Shown: positions 32,717 through 39,970 of the stretch, in pieces
How positions within the stretch are numbered: position 1 is the first letter of the stretch
Layout: every line of letters begins with the position of its first letter
IMG/VR virus record: IMGVR_UViG_3300031523_000001
Span: 1-44,025 of that record
Strand: one strand, 5' to 3'
DNA length: 44,025 nt
Source: a virus
Translations under genes and position numbers: made by a program
The notes under the pieces: model-generated
Told to the model about the DNA's origin: nothing
Database searches by the model: none
What the model saw: the letters and a program-made list of their open reading frames with translations, nothing else

Positions 32717-33007
32717 TTACGGATTCCTTGTTGCGTGTGGGTAGCTGTTGGGGCAGAAGCCTTCTGAGTTCATCTGCATATCAAGTCTGTCTGAAGGCTT
32801 CCTAAATCTCTTATGGGAAGTAATCTGTCGGCATTCCCAGAAATAAACTGGTATTAATTTGTATACCGCTTGAAAAGCCGTGTTAAAGGCATCATCTTGC
32901 ACGGCTGCTTCGTGCTTCCATGCGTCATCTGGAGTATTCACATTACCCAAAACAGCCCGCCACTTAGTCATAAACGCCTTATACTCTTTGCGTGTCATTT
33001 GCTGCAT
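32717..33007 (-). CDS. Hypothetical protein (96 aa)
   Basis: The start at 33007 (MQQMTRKEYKAFMTKWRAVL) is preferred because AGGAG lies nine bases upstream. An alternative ATG at 32998 overlaps the upstream stop by ATGA. Helical and basic N-terminal half, aromatic middle (VYKLIPVYFWECRQITSHKR). No family recognised. Confidence 0.55.
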   Translation of the reverse strand: MQQMTRKEYKAFMTKWRAVLGNVNTPDDAWKHEAAVQDDAFNTAFQAVYKLIPVYFWECRQITSHKRFRKPSDRLDMQMNSEGFCPNSYPHATRNP

Positions 33008-33168
33008 TCAATATCGCTCCTGTAATCCGGCCAGCCAAACTCGCCGTTGGTGTCTTTGTGAATCTGTCGCATGTCGCAATAAATGCGGGCCTGGTAGTCG
33101 TCTGGCTCGCTAAAAATAAGCGCCAAAAGAACAATGCCAACTGACATGCCCATGACGAACTTAAGCAT
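32995..33168 (-). CDS. Small membrane-anchored protein (57 aa)
   Basis: ATG 33168 behind AAGGAG with a seven-base spacer; the longer frame from 33192 lacks a site. One N-terminal transmembrane helix (MLKFVMGMSVGIVLLALIF) followed by a soluble tail with two cysteines. No family recognised; overlaps both neighbours. Confidence 0.6.
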   Translation of the reverse strand: MLKFVMGMSVGIVLLALIFSEPDDYQARIYCDMRQIHKDTNGEFGWPDYRSDIECSK

Positions 33169-33367
33169 CTGACTGCTCCTTGCAGAGTTCAAGCGCGGCT
33201 GTCCGGGTGATCATGTCCAGCAGACGGCGGTTGCCTTGCATAGTATTGCGTAGCGCAATGGGGAAAGCTTCGTTCTTAGCGACTCTGCGAGCCACGTCTT
33301 CGAAAATTATTGGAAGGTCGCAAAAGCCTGTGTCGATTAGCTTTTGCGCTTGCTCTTTGTAGTCCAT
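33161..33367 (-). CDS. Hypothetical small helical protein (68 aa), first of the minus cluster
   Basis: MDYKEQAQKLIDTGFCDLPI with following helices (FEDVARRVAKNEAFPIALRN). GGAG upstream. It is the first gene after the divergent promoter at 33398-33427, so it is likely expressed early. Function unknown. Confidence 0.6.
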   Translation of the reverse strand: MDYKEQAQKLIDTGFCDLPIIFEDVARRVAKNEAFPIALRNTMQGNRRLLDMITRTAALELCKEQSDA

Positions 33368-33397
33368 GCCGTTCTCCGTTCCGTTGTTGATGTGCTA

Positions 33398-33427
33398 ATA
33401 CTAATCCTTCTCTAATCGCTTCGTCAA
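33398..33427 (-). promoter_or_regulatory. Promoter of the 33367-30825 minus cluster
   Basis: On the minus strand TTGACG (33427-33422), an 18-base spacer, TAGTAT (33403-33398). Three CTAAT direct repeats (33395, 33401, 33412) overlie the -10 and spacer and could bind a regulator. Confidence 0.6.
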
Positions 33428-33429
33428 GC

Positions 33430-33458
33430 TTGCTTACACTTTTATTCACGTTCATACT
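33430..33458 (+). promoter_or_regulatory. Promoter of the 33488-35631 plus cluster
   Basis: TTGCTT (33430-33435), a 17-base spacer, CATACT (33453-33458), divergent from the preceding promoter. Confidence 0.5.
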
Positions 33459-33487
33459 GTGGGCCTTGGTAACGAAAGGAGAGGAAA

Positions 33488-33742
33488 TTGGAAACTATAG
33501 AAGAAGTGCTAGAACTGGCGAGGCTGTCCAGGGTTACGATTACGGAGGCTTGCAGGTGCGCTGGCGTCAGCAACAACACTATTAGCAGGTGGCGTAAGGG
33601 AGTGCAGGCTAGGCCTGTCAAGTTCTTTGCGTTTCGGAATGAGGTAATAACTTTGGCATTTGATCAAAACGCATTGCCAGTTAGGAACTATCGAGAAGCG
33701 CACAAACTTGGCGTACGCAAACTTTTGGAGATGATGAAATGA
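33488..33742 (+). CDS. Small HTH regulator
   Basis: 84 residues. TTG start at 33488 directly behind AAGGAGAGG. The helix-turn-helix is SRVTITEACRCAGVSNNTIS with recognition helix NTISRWRKG (about 13-38), followed by a basic tail. Its place beside two divergent promoters makes it a candidate regulator of that switch. It overlaps the next gene by ATGA. Confidence 0.7.
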   Translation: METIEEVLELARLSRVTITEACRCAGVSNNTISRWRKGVQARPVKFFAFRNEVITLAFDQNALPVRNYREAHKLGVRKLLEMMK

Positions 33743-34251
33743 ACAAAAGACTAGAATTTCTTGCGAGAAAAGTTTCTGAGTGGCGGGAGCTGATGGGCGC
33801 GAGCACAACGGTGCTTATCTGGAACGACAGACTGGGCGGGCCCGAGTGGCTTAATCTGAAATACTTCCCAGACAGCGACGGCATTACGCGGGAGCAATGG
33901 CAAGCCGCCCGCAATGAACTTGGCCTCCTAAGCCCATTCATGACGCCCGAGGAGGAAGCGCTACCTGCAACAGAATACAGGCGCACTGCCGAGCAATTCC
34001 TATTGCAAGCTGGCAACCTGTTAACCGAGCGCGGTAAGCAATACGACCAGCCTGCAGGGGAGCGCAGCATGGGGCGCACTGTGGAGGCGTTCAACGCCAT
34101 TACTGGATATGACATGAGCGAGGCTGAAGGGTGGCTGTTTATGAGCATCATTAAGCGCGTCAGGCAGACTAACGGGTACCACAAGGACAGCGCAGAGGAT
34201 GCTGTGTCTTATGCGGCGCTGGAAGCTGAAGCACTGGAGCGTGGGTTGTGA
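33739..34251 (+). CDS. Hypothetical protein with MazG-neighbour-type C-terminus (DUF6378-like)
   Basis: 170 residues. The C-terminal 80 residues (LLTERGKQYDQPAGERSMGR, TVEAFNAITGYDMSEAEGWL, IIKRVRQTNGYHKDSAEDAV) form the recurrent phage domain with an R-G-K-x-Y-x-x-P start and a DS.ED....A end. The last part recalls metal-binding helices of nucleotide pyrophosphohydrolases, but the full EExxE set is missing. The family name is tentative. Confidence 0.6.
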   Translation: MNKRLEFLARKVSEWRELMGASTTVLIWNDRLGGPEWLNLKYFPDSDGITREQWQAARNELGLLSPFMTPEEEALPATEYRRTAEQFLLQAGNLLTERGKQYDQPAGERSMGRTVEAFNAITGYDMSEAEGWLFMSIIKRVRQTNGYHKDSAEDAVSYAALEAEALERGL

Positions 34252-35027
34252 TTAAATTAATGCAAGGTGATTGCTCAAAGGTGATGGCGGATATTACAGA
34301 TTGTAGTATTGACCTGACAGTGACTAGCCCTCCATACGACAACCTGAGAGCTTACAACGGCAACAACGAACAATGGGGGGAGCATGTATGGAAGGCGGTT
34401 CTTCAGGAGTTATACCGAGTCACTGCCAAGGGCGGGGTTGTGGTTTGGGTAGTTGGTGATGCGACTATAAAAGGAAGCGAAACCGGCACGTCATTTCGCC
34501 AGGCTCTTTGGGCTATGGAGTGTGGATTTAACTTGCACGACACAATGATTTACCAAAAGGCTCAGGCTTGTTTTGGGTCAAACAAATGCTACCTTCAGGC
34601 ATTTGAATACATGTTTGTATTTAGTAAAGGGGCCCCGAAAAGCCTGAACTTCATCCGAGACAGGAAAAACGTGCGGGGTGGCGTCAAGGAAAGCACGGTC
34701 CGCAACGGGCTAAAGCCGTGCGGTGAAAAATCAGATCGTGTATACAAAACAGCGGGTGAATTTGGAAAACGGAAAAATATATGGGAGTACGGCGTTGGCG
34801 GGGGGTCCACGGGTCATCCTGCGGTATTTCCTGAAACCCTAGCCCGCGATCACATTATAAGCTGGAGCGGCGAAGGTGACACTGTCTTAGATCCATTTAT
34901 GGGCAGCGGAACAACCGGCGTAGCTTGCGTCAACGCGGGCCGAAAGTTTACAGGCATAGAGCTAGATCAAGGCTATTTTGATATTGCAAAAAAACGTATT
35001 AATGAATCTTTAGAGGCTAGAGTATGA
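34248..35027 (+). CDS. DNA methyltransferase (N4-cytosine / N6-adenine type)
   Basis: 259 residues, GTG start in a GTGA overlap. Catalytic motif IV TSPPYDN (about 28-34) precedes the SAM-binding motif I DPFMGSGTTG (about 217-226): the beta-class order. A FVFSKG strand and a central target-recognition region of about 100 residues lie between them. No restriction gene adjoins, so it is probably a solitary phage methylase that protects phage DNA from host restriction. Confidence 0.9.
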   Translation: MIKLMQGDCSKVMADITDCSIDLTVTSPPYDNLRAYNGNNEQWGEHVWKAVLQELYRVTAKGGVVVWVVGDATIKGSETGTSFRQALWAMECGFNLHDTMIYQKAQACFGSNKCYLQAFEYMFVFSKGAPKSLNFIRDRKNVRGGVKESTVRNGLKPCGEKSDRVYKTAGEFGKRKNIWEYGVGGGSTGHPAVFPETLARDHIISWSGEGDTVLDPFMGSGTTGVACVNAGRKFTGIELDQGYFDIAKKRINESLEARV

Positions 35028-35215
35028 GCGACATAATCGACATAGCAAACGAAACAGCAGAATGGCAGCGGGCAATGGGGATCAGGGAGGCGCTGTTTAA
35101 TGCGCGGAAGTTGCGGCCTATTCGGCGGTGTTATAACTGTGATGAGCCGCTGGATAGTGGGCTGTATTGTGACAAAGAATGTGGGGATGACTTTGAGAAG
35201 AGGATTGGCAAGTGA
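35024..35215 (+). CDS. Small zinc-finger protein (DksA/TraR-like)
   Basis: 63 residues. A helical N-terminus (IIDIANETAEWQRAMGIREA) precedes RRCYNCDEPLDSGLYCDKEC, a four-cysteine zinc finger of the DksA/TraR phage type. It may bind RNA polymerase; that is inferred from the family. Coupled to both neighbours. Confidence 0.72.
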   Translation: MSDIIDIANETAEWQRAMGIREALFNARKLRPIRRCYNCDEPLDSGLYCDKECGDDFEKRIGK

Positions 35216-35631
35216 CCATCAAAATAAAACTCCTACACCAGTACGAAACCCAACCCACACGTGGCACAGAAGGCAGCGCGGGGTTCGATCTGTACGCAAC
35301 TGAGAACCACACCGTATGGCCTGGCGCTCGTGTGAAGATACCGACAGGGGTATCGCTTGGCATCCCTGCCGGTTACGCGGGTTTCATCTGGCCACGGTCT
35401 GGGATGGCGATTAAGTACGGGTTTGATATTCTAGCAGGTCTAATTGACGCGGATTTTACGGGAGAAATTATGGTGGCGGGCATGAACCACGGCGACCAAT
35501 CTATCGAGATCCGGCGCGGTGAACGTGTGGCGCAGATTGTGTTTAGTCCGGTTAATGTGCTGTGCGAGATGGTGCAGGAGTTGGATGATACGGATAGGGG
35601 TTCTGGTGCGTTTGGCTCTACTGGGGTTTAG
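35212..35631 (+). CDS. dut: dUTP diphosphatase
   Basis: 139 residues. The trimeric dUTPase motifs are all visible: SAGFDLYA (motif 1), WPRSGMA (motif 2), GLIDADFTGEI with catalytic Asp (motif 3), RRGERVAQIVF (motif 4) and the C-terminal RGSGAFGSTG (motif 5). It removes dUTP to keep uracil out of phage DNA and supplies dUMP. GTG start coupled to the zinc-finger gene. Confidence 0.95.
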   Translation: MTIKIKLLHQYETQPTRGTEGSAGFDLYATENHTVWPGARVKIPTGVSLGIPAGYAGFIWPRSGMAIKYGFDILAGLIDADFTGEIMVAGMNHGDQSIEIRRGERVAQIVFSPVNVLCEMVQELDDTDRGSGAFGSTGV

Positions 35632-35641
35632 CCAGACGTTG

Positions 35642-35650
35642 TGATACAAT
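35642..35650 (+). promoter_or_regulatory. Extended -10 promoter of RNA element B
   Basis: TGA TACAAT shortly after the dut stop; the RNA closing stem starts five bases later. Confidence 0.55.
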
Positions 35651-35655
35651 TTTTC

Positions 35656-35709
35656 TTGCGGCTAGGCTGATCCCCGAAAGCACATACACCCGGATGTGTT
35701 GCCGCAATC
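35656..35709 (+). ncRNA. C4-like structured RNA, element B
   Basis: Closing stem TTGCGGC (35656-35662)/GCCGCAA (35701-35707), then TAGG, CTGAT, CCCCGAAA. Hairpin GCACAT (35680-35685)/ATGTGT (35694-35699) surrounds loop ACACCCGG; TC follows. The first loop equals that of element A base for base, while the closing stem and second hairpin have changed on both sides. Downstream, loop segment ACCC could meet GGGT of the ribosome binding site near 35729, but this is only four pairs. It precedes the PAPS-reductase-like gene. Confidence 0.65.
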
Positions 35710-35738
35710 AAAAAACGGGCTTGTTACAAGGGTAAACA

Positions 35739-36503
35739 ATGACTTATCAAATTAGTTTTTCTGGTGGTATGGGTTCCGCAATTTCTGCACTTGTTGCTTA
35801 TGAACAGGGTTTAGATTTTAACCTTATATTTGCAGATACACTTATTGAAGACGAAGATCTTTATAGGTTCAACAAAGATATTGCAAATGCCGTTGGCAAA
35901 GAAATAATTGCATTAACTGACGGAAGAACGCCTTGGGACGTTTACCTTGACAAGCGATGGATAGGAAACACAAGGACAGCGCACTGCTCAACAGAACTAA
36001 AAACAAAGCCGGTAATGCGCTGGCTTGCGGATAATTCAAAAGAATCAGATCCGCTCGTTCTTGGCATGGACTGGAGCGAGCAAGACAGAATTGATAGGGC
36101 GTCTGTGAATTGGCAACCAAGGCCAGTTGTAAGCCTTCTAAACAAGTTTAAAATAACCCGACCTATGTTTGAACCTATACTAAGAAAATATGGCATAAAG
36201 CGCCCAAGGCTTTATGACCAGGGGTATGAGCATAACAACTGTGGCGGGTTTTGCTGCAAAGCCGGTCAGGTTCAGTTTGAAAGACTTTACAGAACAAACC
36301 CAGAGCGCTACGCCTACCATGAAAAAGAAATGGAGCGGGTAATGAGTAGCATCGGCGATACTGCAAGGCCATTTTTAAGGGTAACAATTGAAGGAGAGTT
36401 AAGATATTTAACTCTGAAGCAATATAGGGAAAAAATTGAGCAGGGAACTATGGAGCTTCCGATGTTTGACAGCTCTGGCTGCGGTTGTTTTACAGATGAA
36501 TAA
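35739..36503 (+). CDS. PAPS-reductase-like protein (N-type PP-loop)
   Basis: 254 residues. The PP-loop SFSGGMGSA (about 6-14) binds ATP/PAPS-like substrates. FADTLIEDEDLYRF follows, as in the phosphoadenosine phosphosulfate reductase/DndC superfamily. Cysteines occur in ARTAHCSTELKTKP-like and NNCGGFCCKAGQ segments and a final GCGCF, enough for a metal or Fe-S site. Phage members are often suspected of nucleic-acid modification or sulfur transfer; the substrate here is unknown. It has its own promoter and RNA leader, separate from the dut cluster. Confidence 0.78.
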   Translation: MTYQISFSGGMGSAISALVAYEQGLDFNLIFADTLIEDEDLYRFNKDIANAVGKEIIALTDGRTPWDVYLDKRWIGNTRTAHCSTELKTKPVMRWLADNSKESDPLVLGMDWSEQDRIDRASVNWQPRPVVSLLNKFKITRPMFEPILRKYGIKRPRLYDQGYEHNNCGGFCCKAGQVQFERLYRTNPERYAYHEKEMERVMSSIGDTARPFLRVTIEGELRYLTLKQYREKIEQGTMELPMFDSSGCGCFTDE

Positions 36504-36525
36504 CTTTAAATAACACCAACAAAAC

Positions 36526-36548
36526 AGCCCGCACTAGCGGGCTTTCTT
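36526..36548. terminator. Terminator between convergent clusters
   Basis: AGCCCGC (36526-36532), loop ACTA, GCGGGCT (36537-36543), followed by TTCTTTT. It lies between a plus-strand and a minus-strand stop codon and may serve both. Confidence 0.75.
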
Positions 36549-36776
36549 TTGCCTCCGAATCAGCATCAACCGCTTACACTCTTCGCGCACCAAGTCCCGT
36601 ATCTCTACCGGCAAACCTTCTGCGGCCTGGGCCATCTCAGAGCGTGGAAGCTCTAGCATGGCTGAGGCTCTTAGGTAGATGGGCAGGCGGATTGCGGAAC
36701 GTTCTGCTGTGGTGAGCGAGGCTAAAGGAATGGTTCCGGCTAGGGCTTGGGCTATGTTTTGGTTTGGTCCAGCCAT
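36534..36776 (-). CDS. Small hypothetical protein, last gene of the recombination operon (80 aa)
   Basis: ATG 36776 is chosen: GGGAGG lies nine bases upstream, and this frame overlaps the nuclease gene 3' end. MAGPNQNIAQALAGTIPLAS, ERSAIRLPIYLRASAMLELP, RDLVREECKRLMLIRRQKKA. Helical and basic; no family recognised. The stop lies inside the terminator. Confidence 0.6.
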   Translation of the reverse strand: MAGPNQNIAQALAGTIPLASLTTAERSAIRLPIYLRASAMLELPRSEMAQAAEGLPVEIRDLVREECKRLMLIRRQKKAR

Positions 36777-37168
36777 GTTTGCAGCGCCTCCCATGCGCCT
36801 TTCCAGCCTAGCGCTACACAGGCAAACCCTCCGGCTTCGTGTACGGCTTTTAGATAGTCCAGCTGCCCTGGCTGCCACTTTGACAGCATGTGATTTTTTC
36901 GCTTCATCTCGCAACAGAAACCCATGGGTATCACAATATCACTAGCGCCTGGCTGTAACCCCATGGCCTTATCCATAGCCAGTTGCTGGAACTGCGCACC
37001 GCTTCGCTTGCCTTCGTTCTTTGGATGAACCGCGAGCCGGCCCCATGTGTCGGGGTACTCATCACGCAGCTTGCGGAAGAATGTTATCTGCTCTGCGCTT
37101 TCTTGTGGGCAGTTGCCCCTGTAGGTGGTGTCGCCGAATACTTTTAGCCATGGTTCATTAAACTTCAT
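36752..37168 (-). CDS. VRR-NUC-like nuclease
   Basis: 138 residues. The PD-(D/E)xK core is visible: QITFFRKLRDEYPDTWGRLA, ASDIVIPMGFCCEMKRK (catalytic D and E-x-K) and WQPGQLDYLKAVHEAGGFAC with the conserved Q. Such nucleases process branched DNA. ATGA overlap with the helicase gene points to joint action in recombination-dependent replication. Confidence 0.82.
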   Translation of the reverse strand: MKFNEPWLKVFGDTTYRGNCPQESAEQITFFRKLRDEYPDTWGRLAVHPKNEGKRSGAQFQQLAMDKAMGLQPGASDIVIPMGFCCEMKRKNHMLSKWQPGQLDYLKAVHEAGGFACVALGWKGAWEALQTWLDQTKT

Positions 37169-39024
37169 GCCCTTAACCTCTCGCTAAATTCATTAACCGA
37201 ACAGCCGATATTCTGCTGCAATATTTCCTCATCAGTTAGCCTGTTGAATGCGTACACGTCATAGAATCCGGTACTTTTATTTTTCTGGTAGGTTATCGTC
37301 CTTGGTACCGCTTCGCCATTTTGTGTTGCTTCTAAAAACGTATCTGTTTTTGCTTTGATGAATTGCTTTTCACTACCCAAAACATAAAACAACGAGAACC
37401 TACGGTATGCCGTTTGAACTTCAACGCGCAACATATCAGCGCCTGACCTGCTAACCGTTTTAACCGTGCTGAGGTTTATTACCTCATCGGTGTTTTTTTC
37501 GTGCGGGCTTCGCTTCTGCCTTTTAAAATCGGCCACTAGCTTTTCATTCGGATCTATTAATTCTTCTTTGCATATTTCGCAATACCTGGCGGTTATATCG
37601 TTCTTATGTTCGCAAGATGGGCAATCCTTTCCTGTCCAGTAGTAATCGCAACGCTCATAAACCGGACCTCTCTTAACCTCGTTTGTGCAACGTCTACCAT
37701 AATGCGCAGGCATGTTCCTCTCTGGCTTTTCTGGGTTTGTTTCCGTGTCGATCCTTTCGCCTGCCAAGTCAACGAAATAACCCCACTGGTCAACGTCTAG
37801 CCCTTCGTCGTTTGGCCTTGCGGTAAACATATTAATCCCGCTGCAAAACTCGCAAACTGCCTCTATAAGCGGTTTTTCACCCCCTTGGTAGGATGCTTTA
37901 ATAGATGGGTTGAATATATCTCCGTCTTTCGCATGCCTCTCAAAATTGAAAGCATAGTCCAAGAGAAGAACGTTTTCCTTTCCATCGGATAAACGAAGCC
38001 CTCTTCCTATTATCTGGGCAAGCAGTCTTGCTGATTCCGTAGCTCTTAGTAGAGCTATACCGTCAACCCTCGGGCAATCCCAGCCAACAGTTAAGACGTT
38101 TACATTTATCAGAACACGAAGCTTTCCGCTGTCAAATCGTGAAAGAATTCCAGCCCTATCTTTTGTTGACCCTGTTATAATTGCCGCAGTGTCAGGATGA
38201 AAGCTCGCGTGTATTTCTTCTGCGTGTCTTATCGTAGCTGCAAAAAACACAATAGATTTTCTGTCCTTCATTCGCTCCATTGCGTCGGCAACAATTAGGG
38301 ACGTTTTCCTTCCGTGACCAACAAAAACTTTATCAACATCTGCGGGGTTAAACTTACCTCCCCTGTTCGGTTTTATTTCTAACGCTTCGTAACTGTCTTG
38401 CCCTATTTCTCCGACGACAGCAGGAGTTAAATAACCAGCGTCTAGTAACTCCCTTGTCGTAACCCTATGTAGGTTTTTAGTGTAATAAGGATCTCTTGCC
38501 ATAGAGTCGCTTACTGGATTGTCGTGTTCGTCCAGTCTAAAAACATACCCGCCATCCGTTGTGAATGGCGTCCCGGTGGTTCCTATGACTCGAAGGTTAG
38601 GGCTTCCTTCTTTCATGTCTTCTATTATGCTGATTATGGTAGGCGTCGTGCCTTCGCATTCGTCAATTATTACAGCGGCAAACTCGCCGCCTAGGCGCTT
38701 GGCAACTCTTCTAAATGTCATTGGTGTAGCGAATACAACAGGATGCCTAAGGCTTTTCTGTCCAGCTGAAGCGCTATATATACTGCAAGGATTACCAAGC
38801 GCTTTGTATTTTGATGCATTCTGAATTACAAGCTCAGAGCGTGGAGCGATACAAAGAACTCGCTTTCCCCCACTCATCTTATGGATTATCCTGGCAACCT
38901 CTGCAATGTATATTGATTTGCCAGCCCCTACAGACATCTCTACCAGCGCTGGAGATATTGTTTTTTTTACCCACTCGATTGTTTTATCAACGGCGGTTTG
39001 CTGATATGGGCGGAGTGTTATCAT
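37165..39024 (-). CDS. SF2 DNA helicase with zinc-ribbon insert
   Basis: 619 residues. Motif I SVGAGKS (about 31-37), motif II IIDECEGT (about 119-126), motif III-like VIGTTGTPF, motif VI AQIIGRGLRLSDG (about 333-345): a superfamily 2 helicase/translocase. After the core a cysteine cluster (CEFCSG) and a double zinc ribbon (CDYYWTGKDCPSCEHK, YCEICKEEL) occupy about 385-490. Probably unwinds or remodels recombination intermediates for the adjacent nuclease and exonuclease. Start overlaps the HNH stop by ATGA. Confidence 0.88.
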   Translation of the reverse strand: MITLRPYQQTAVDKTIEWVKKTISPALVEMSVGAGKSIYIAEVARIIHKMSGGKRVLCIAPRSELVIQNASKYKALGNPCSIYSASAGQKSLRHPVVFATPMTFRRVAKRLGGEFAAVIIDECEGTTPTIISIIEDMKEGSPNLRVIGTTGTPFTTDGGYVFRLDEHDNPVSDSMARDPYYTKNLHRVTTRELLDAGYLTPAVVGEIGQDSYEALEIKPNRGGKFNPADVDKVFVGHGRKTSLIVADAMERMKDRKSIVFFAATIRHAEEIHASFHPDTAAIITGSTKDRAGILSRFDSGKLRVLINVNVLTVGWDCPRVDGIALLRATESARLLAQIIGRGLRLSDGKENVLLLDYAFNFERHAKDGDIFNPSIKASYQGGEKPLIEAVCEFCSGINMFTARPNDEGLDVDQWGYFVDLAGERIDTETNPEKPERNMPAHYGRRCTNEVKRGPVYERCDYYWTGKDCPSCEHKNDITARYCEICKEELIDPNEKLVADFKRQKRSPHEKNTDEVINLSTVKTVSRSGADMLRVEVQTAYRRFSLFYVLGSEKQFIKAKTDTFLEATQNGEAVPRTITYQKNKSTGFYDVYAFNRLTDEEILQQNIGCSVNEFSERLRA

Positions 39025-39860
39025 TTTTTAACCCCATTAAAAAACCACCCTTTATGCTTTGATTGCTTACCGTTTAACAACCTTGCAATGCTTGCCCTTC
39101 CTAATAGGTACATTATTATGAAGTCAGACCTATACCCTGTATATTCTTCCCCAGACTCATGCTTAAATGCAAGTATCCTATTATCAGCATTGTGGTTTTT
39201 TATTCCAACTTGTGCGTAACTTATTTTTCTTGCATGGTCTGAGCTTAATGGTTTTCCGTAGTTGTTGTTTAGCTCACCTTTTTGTGAGTTAGATATTTTA
39301 TTCTTAGCTTCCTCTGTGTGCTTCTTCCCTAGCATTGGGTGTAACATGCCATCCGCGTAAAGTATTTTTAACTTTCTTGATATATCTTTTCTCTGCTGTT
39401 CTGTAACCTTTGTTCCTTTTGATGGCGCTACGTACCCATTTCTATACTTAGATATTAAGGTGCTTGATATTTTATCTTTTACCTTAAAACACCTATTTTT
39501 ACCATAATAGTGATGGTTCTCACCGCTTCTTGTTTCTGTTATATGCTTAGCCCTTGCTTCTCTTGCTATAGATACGGATCTACTGCTAACAATTAATTTA
39601 ACGCCGTGCCTTTTTGCTCTTACGGCGGCTGCTCCGTTTACCATCATCCAATACGCATAATACATTGGGCCGCCGTGTATCTTAGATAGAAGCGCATGAG
39701 CAAAGACATGCTCTCTGGCGGTAAGTAATGCTATGTTTGAAATACAATCGCTTCCGCCGAGTGATCTAGGCAAAATATGATGGGACTCAAGGTAACCTTC
39801 TGGGGCGGGCCTAGATTTTGATTTTGACATTAAATTGTCGTAAATGATTTTGTGATTCAT
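39021..39860 (-). CDS. HNH homing endonuclease 2 with NUMOD3 repeats
   Basis: 279 residues from ATG 39860. The nuclease part lies near the N-terminus: GYLESHHILPRSLGGSDCIS with ...REHVFAHALL. Three NUMOD3-like DNA-binding repeats follow: GENHHYYGKNRCFKVKDKIS, HPMLGKKHTEEAKNKISNSQ, NNNYGKPLSSDHARKISYAQ, then an ending GRASIARLLNGKQSKHKGWF resembling NUMOD1. It lies between exonuclease and helicase genes and is A/T-richer than both, consistent with insertion. A structured leader precedes it. Confidence 0.88.
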   Translation of the reverse strand: MNHKIIYDNLMSKSKSRPAPEGYLESHHILPRSLGGSDCISNIALLTAREHVFAHALLSKIHGGPMYYAYWMMVNGAAAVRAKRHGVKLIVSSRSVSIAREARAKHITETRSGENHHYYGKNRCFKVKDKISSTLISKYRNGYVAPSKGTKVTEQQRKDISRKLKILYADGMLHPMLGKKHTEEAKNKISNSQKGELNNNYGKPLSSDHARKISYAQVGIKNHNADNRILAFKHESGEEYTGYRSDFIIMYLLGRASIARLLNGKQSKHKGWFFNGVKK

Positions 39861-39898
39861 ATCTTTAACCTTCAGCAAGGCCAGCACTAATGGGGGTT

Positions 39899-39952
39899 AA
39901 AAAACGGTGCGGGGTGCTGATTCCCAACGTGACCGCTAAGCCACTCACCGCA
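39899..39952 (-). promoter_or_regulatory. Structured leader / attenuator-like element C of the HNH 2 gene
   Basis: Read on the minus strand: TGCGG (39952-39948) can pair with CCGCA (39912-39908), enclosing two hairpins, GTGGC...GTCAC and GTTG-GGAAT-CAGC. Alternatively CGGTG (39950-39946) pairs with CACCG (39909-39905), followed at once by six T, a terminator-like form. The two stems exclude each other. Layout relative to the -10 box matches the C4-like elements, but the conserved TAGG and CCGAAA are missing. Confidence 0.45.
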
Positions 39953-39957
39953 TCGTA

Positions 39958-39966
39958 ATTATAACA
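39958..39966 (-). promoter_or_regulatory. Extended -10 promoter of element C and HNH 2
   Basis: On the minus strand TGT TATAAT, immediately after the exonuclease stop and five bases before the leader stem. Confidence 0.55.
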
Positions 39967-39970
39967 GTAT

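Noticed and set aside
35077-35085. GGGGATCAG as a target for the loop of RNA elements A and B
   Set aside because: A nine-base match inside a coding region is expected by chance at about this frequency in 44 kb; no second matching site.
39905-39952. tRNA or tRNA fragment used as attachment site
   Set aside because: Only about 50 bases, no anticodon arm or T-arm GTTC/A pattern, and no integrase gene in the genome.
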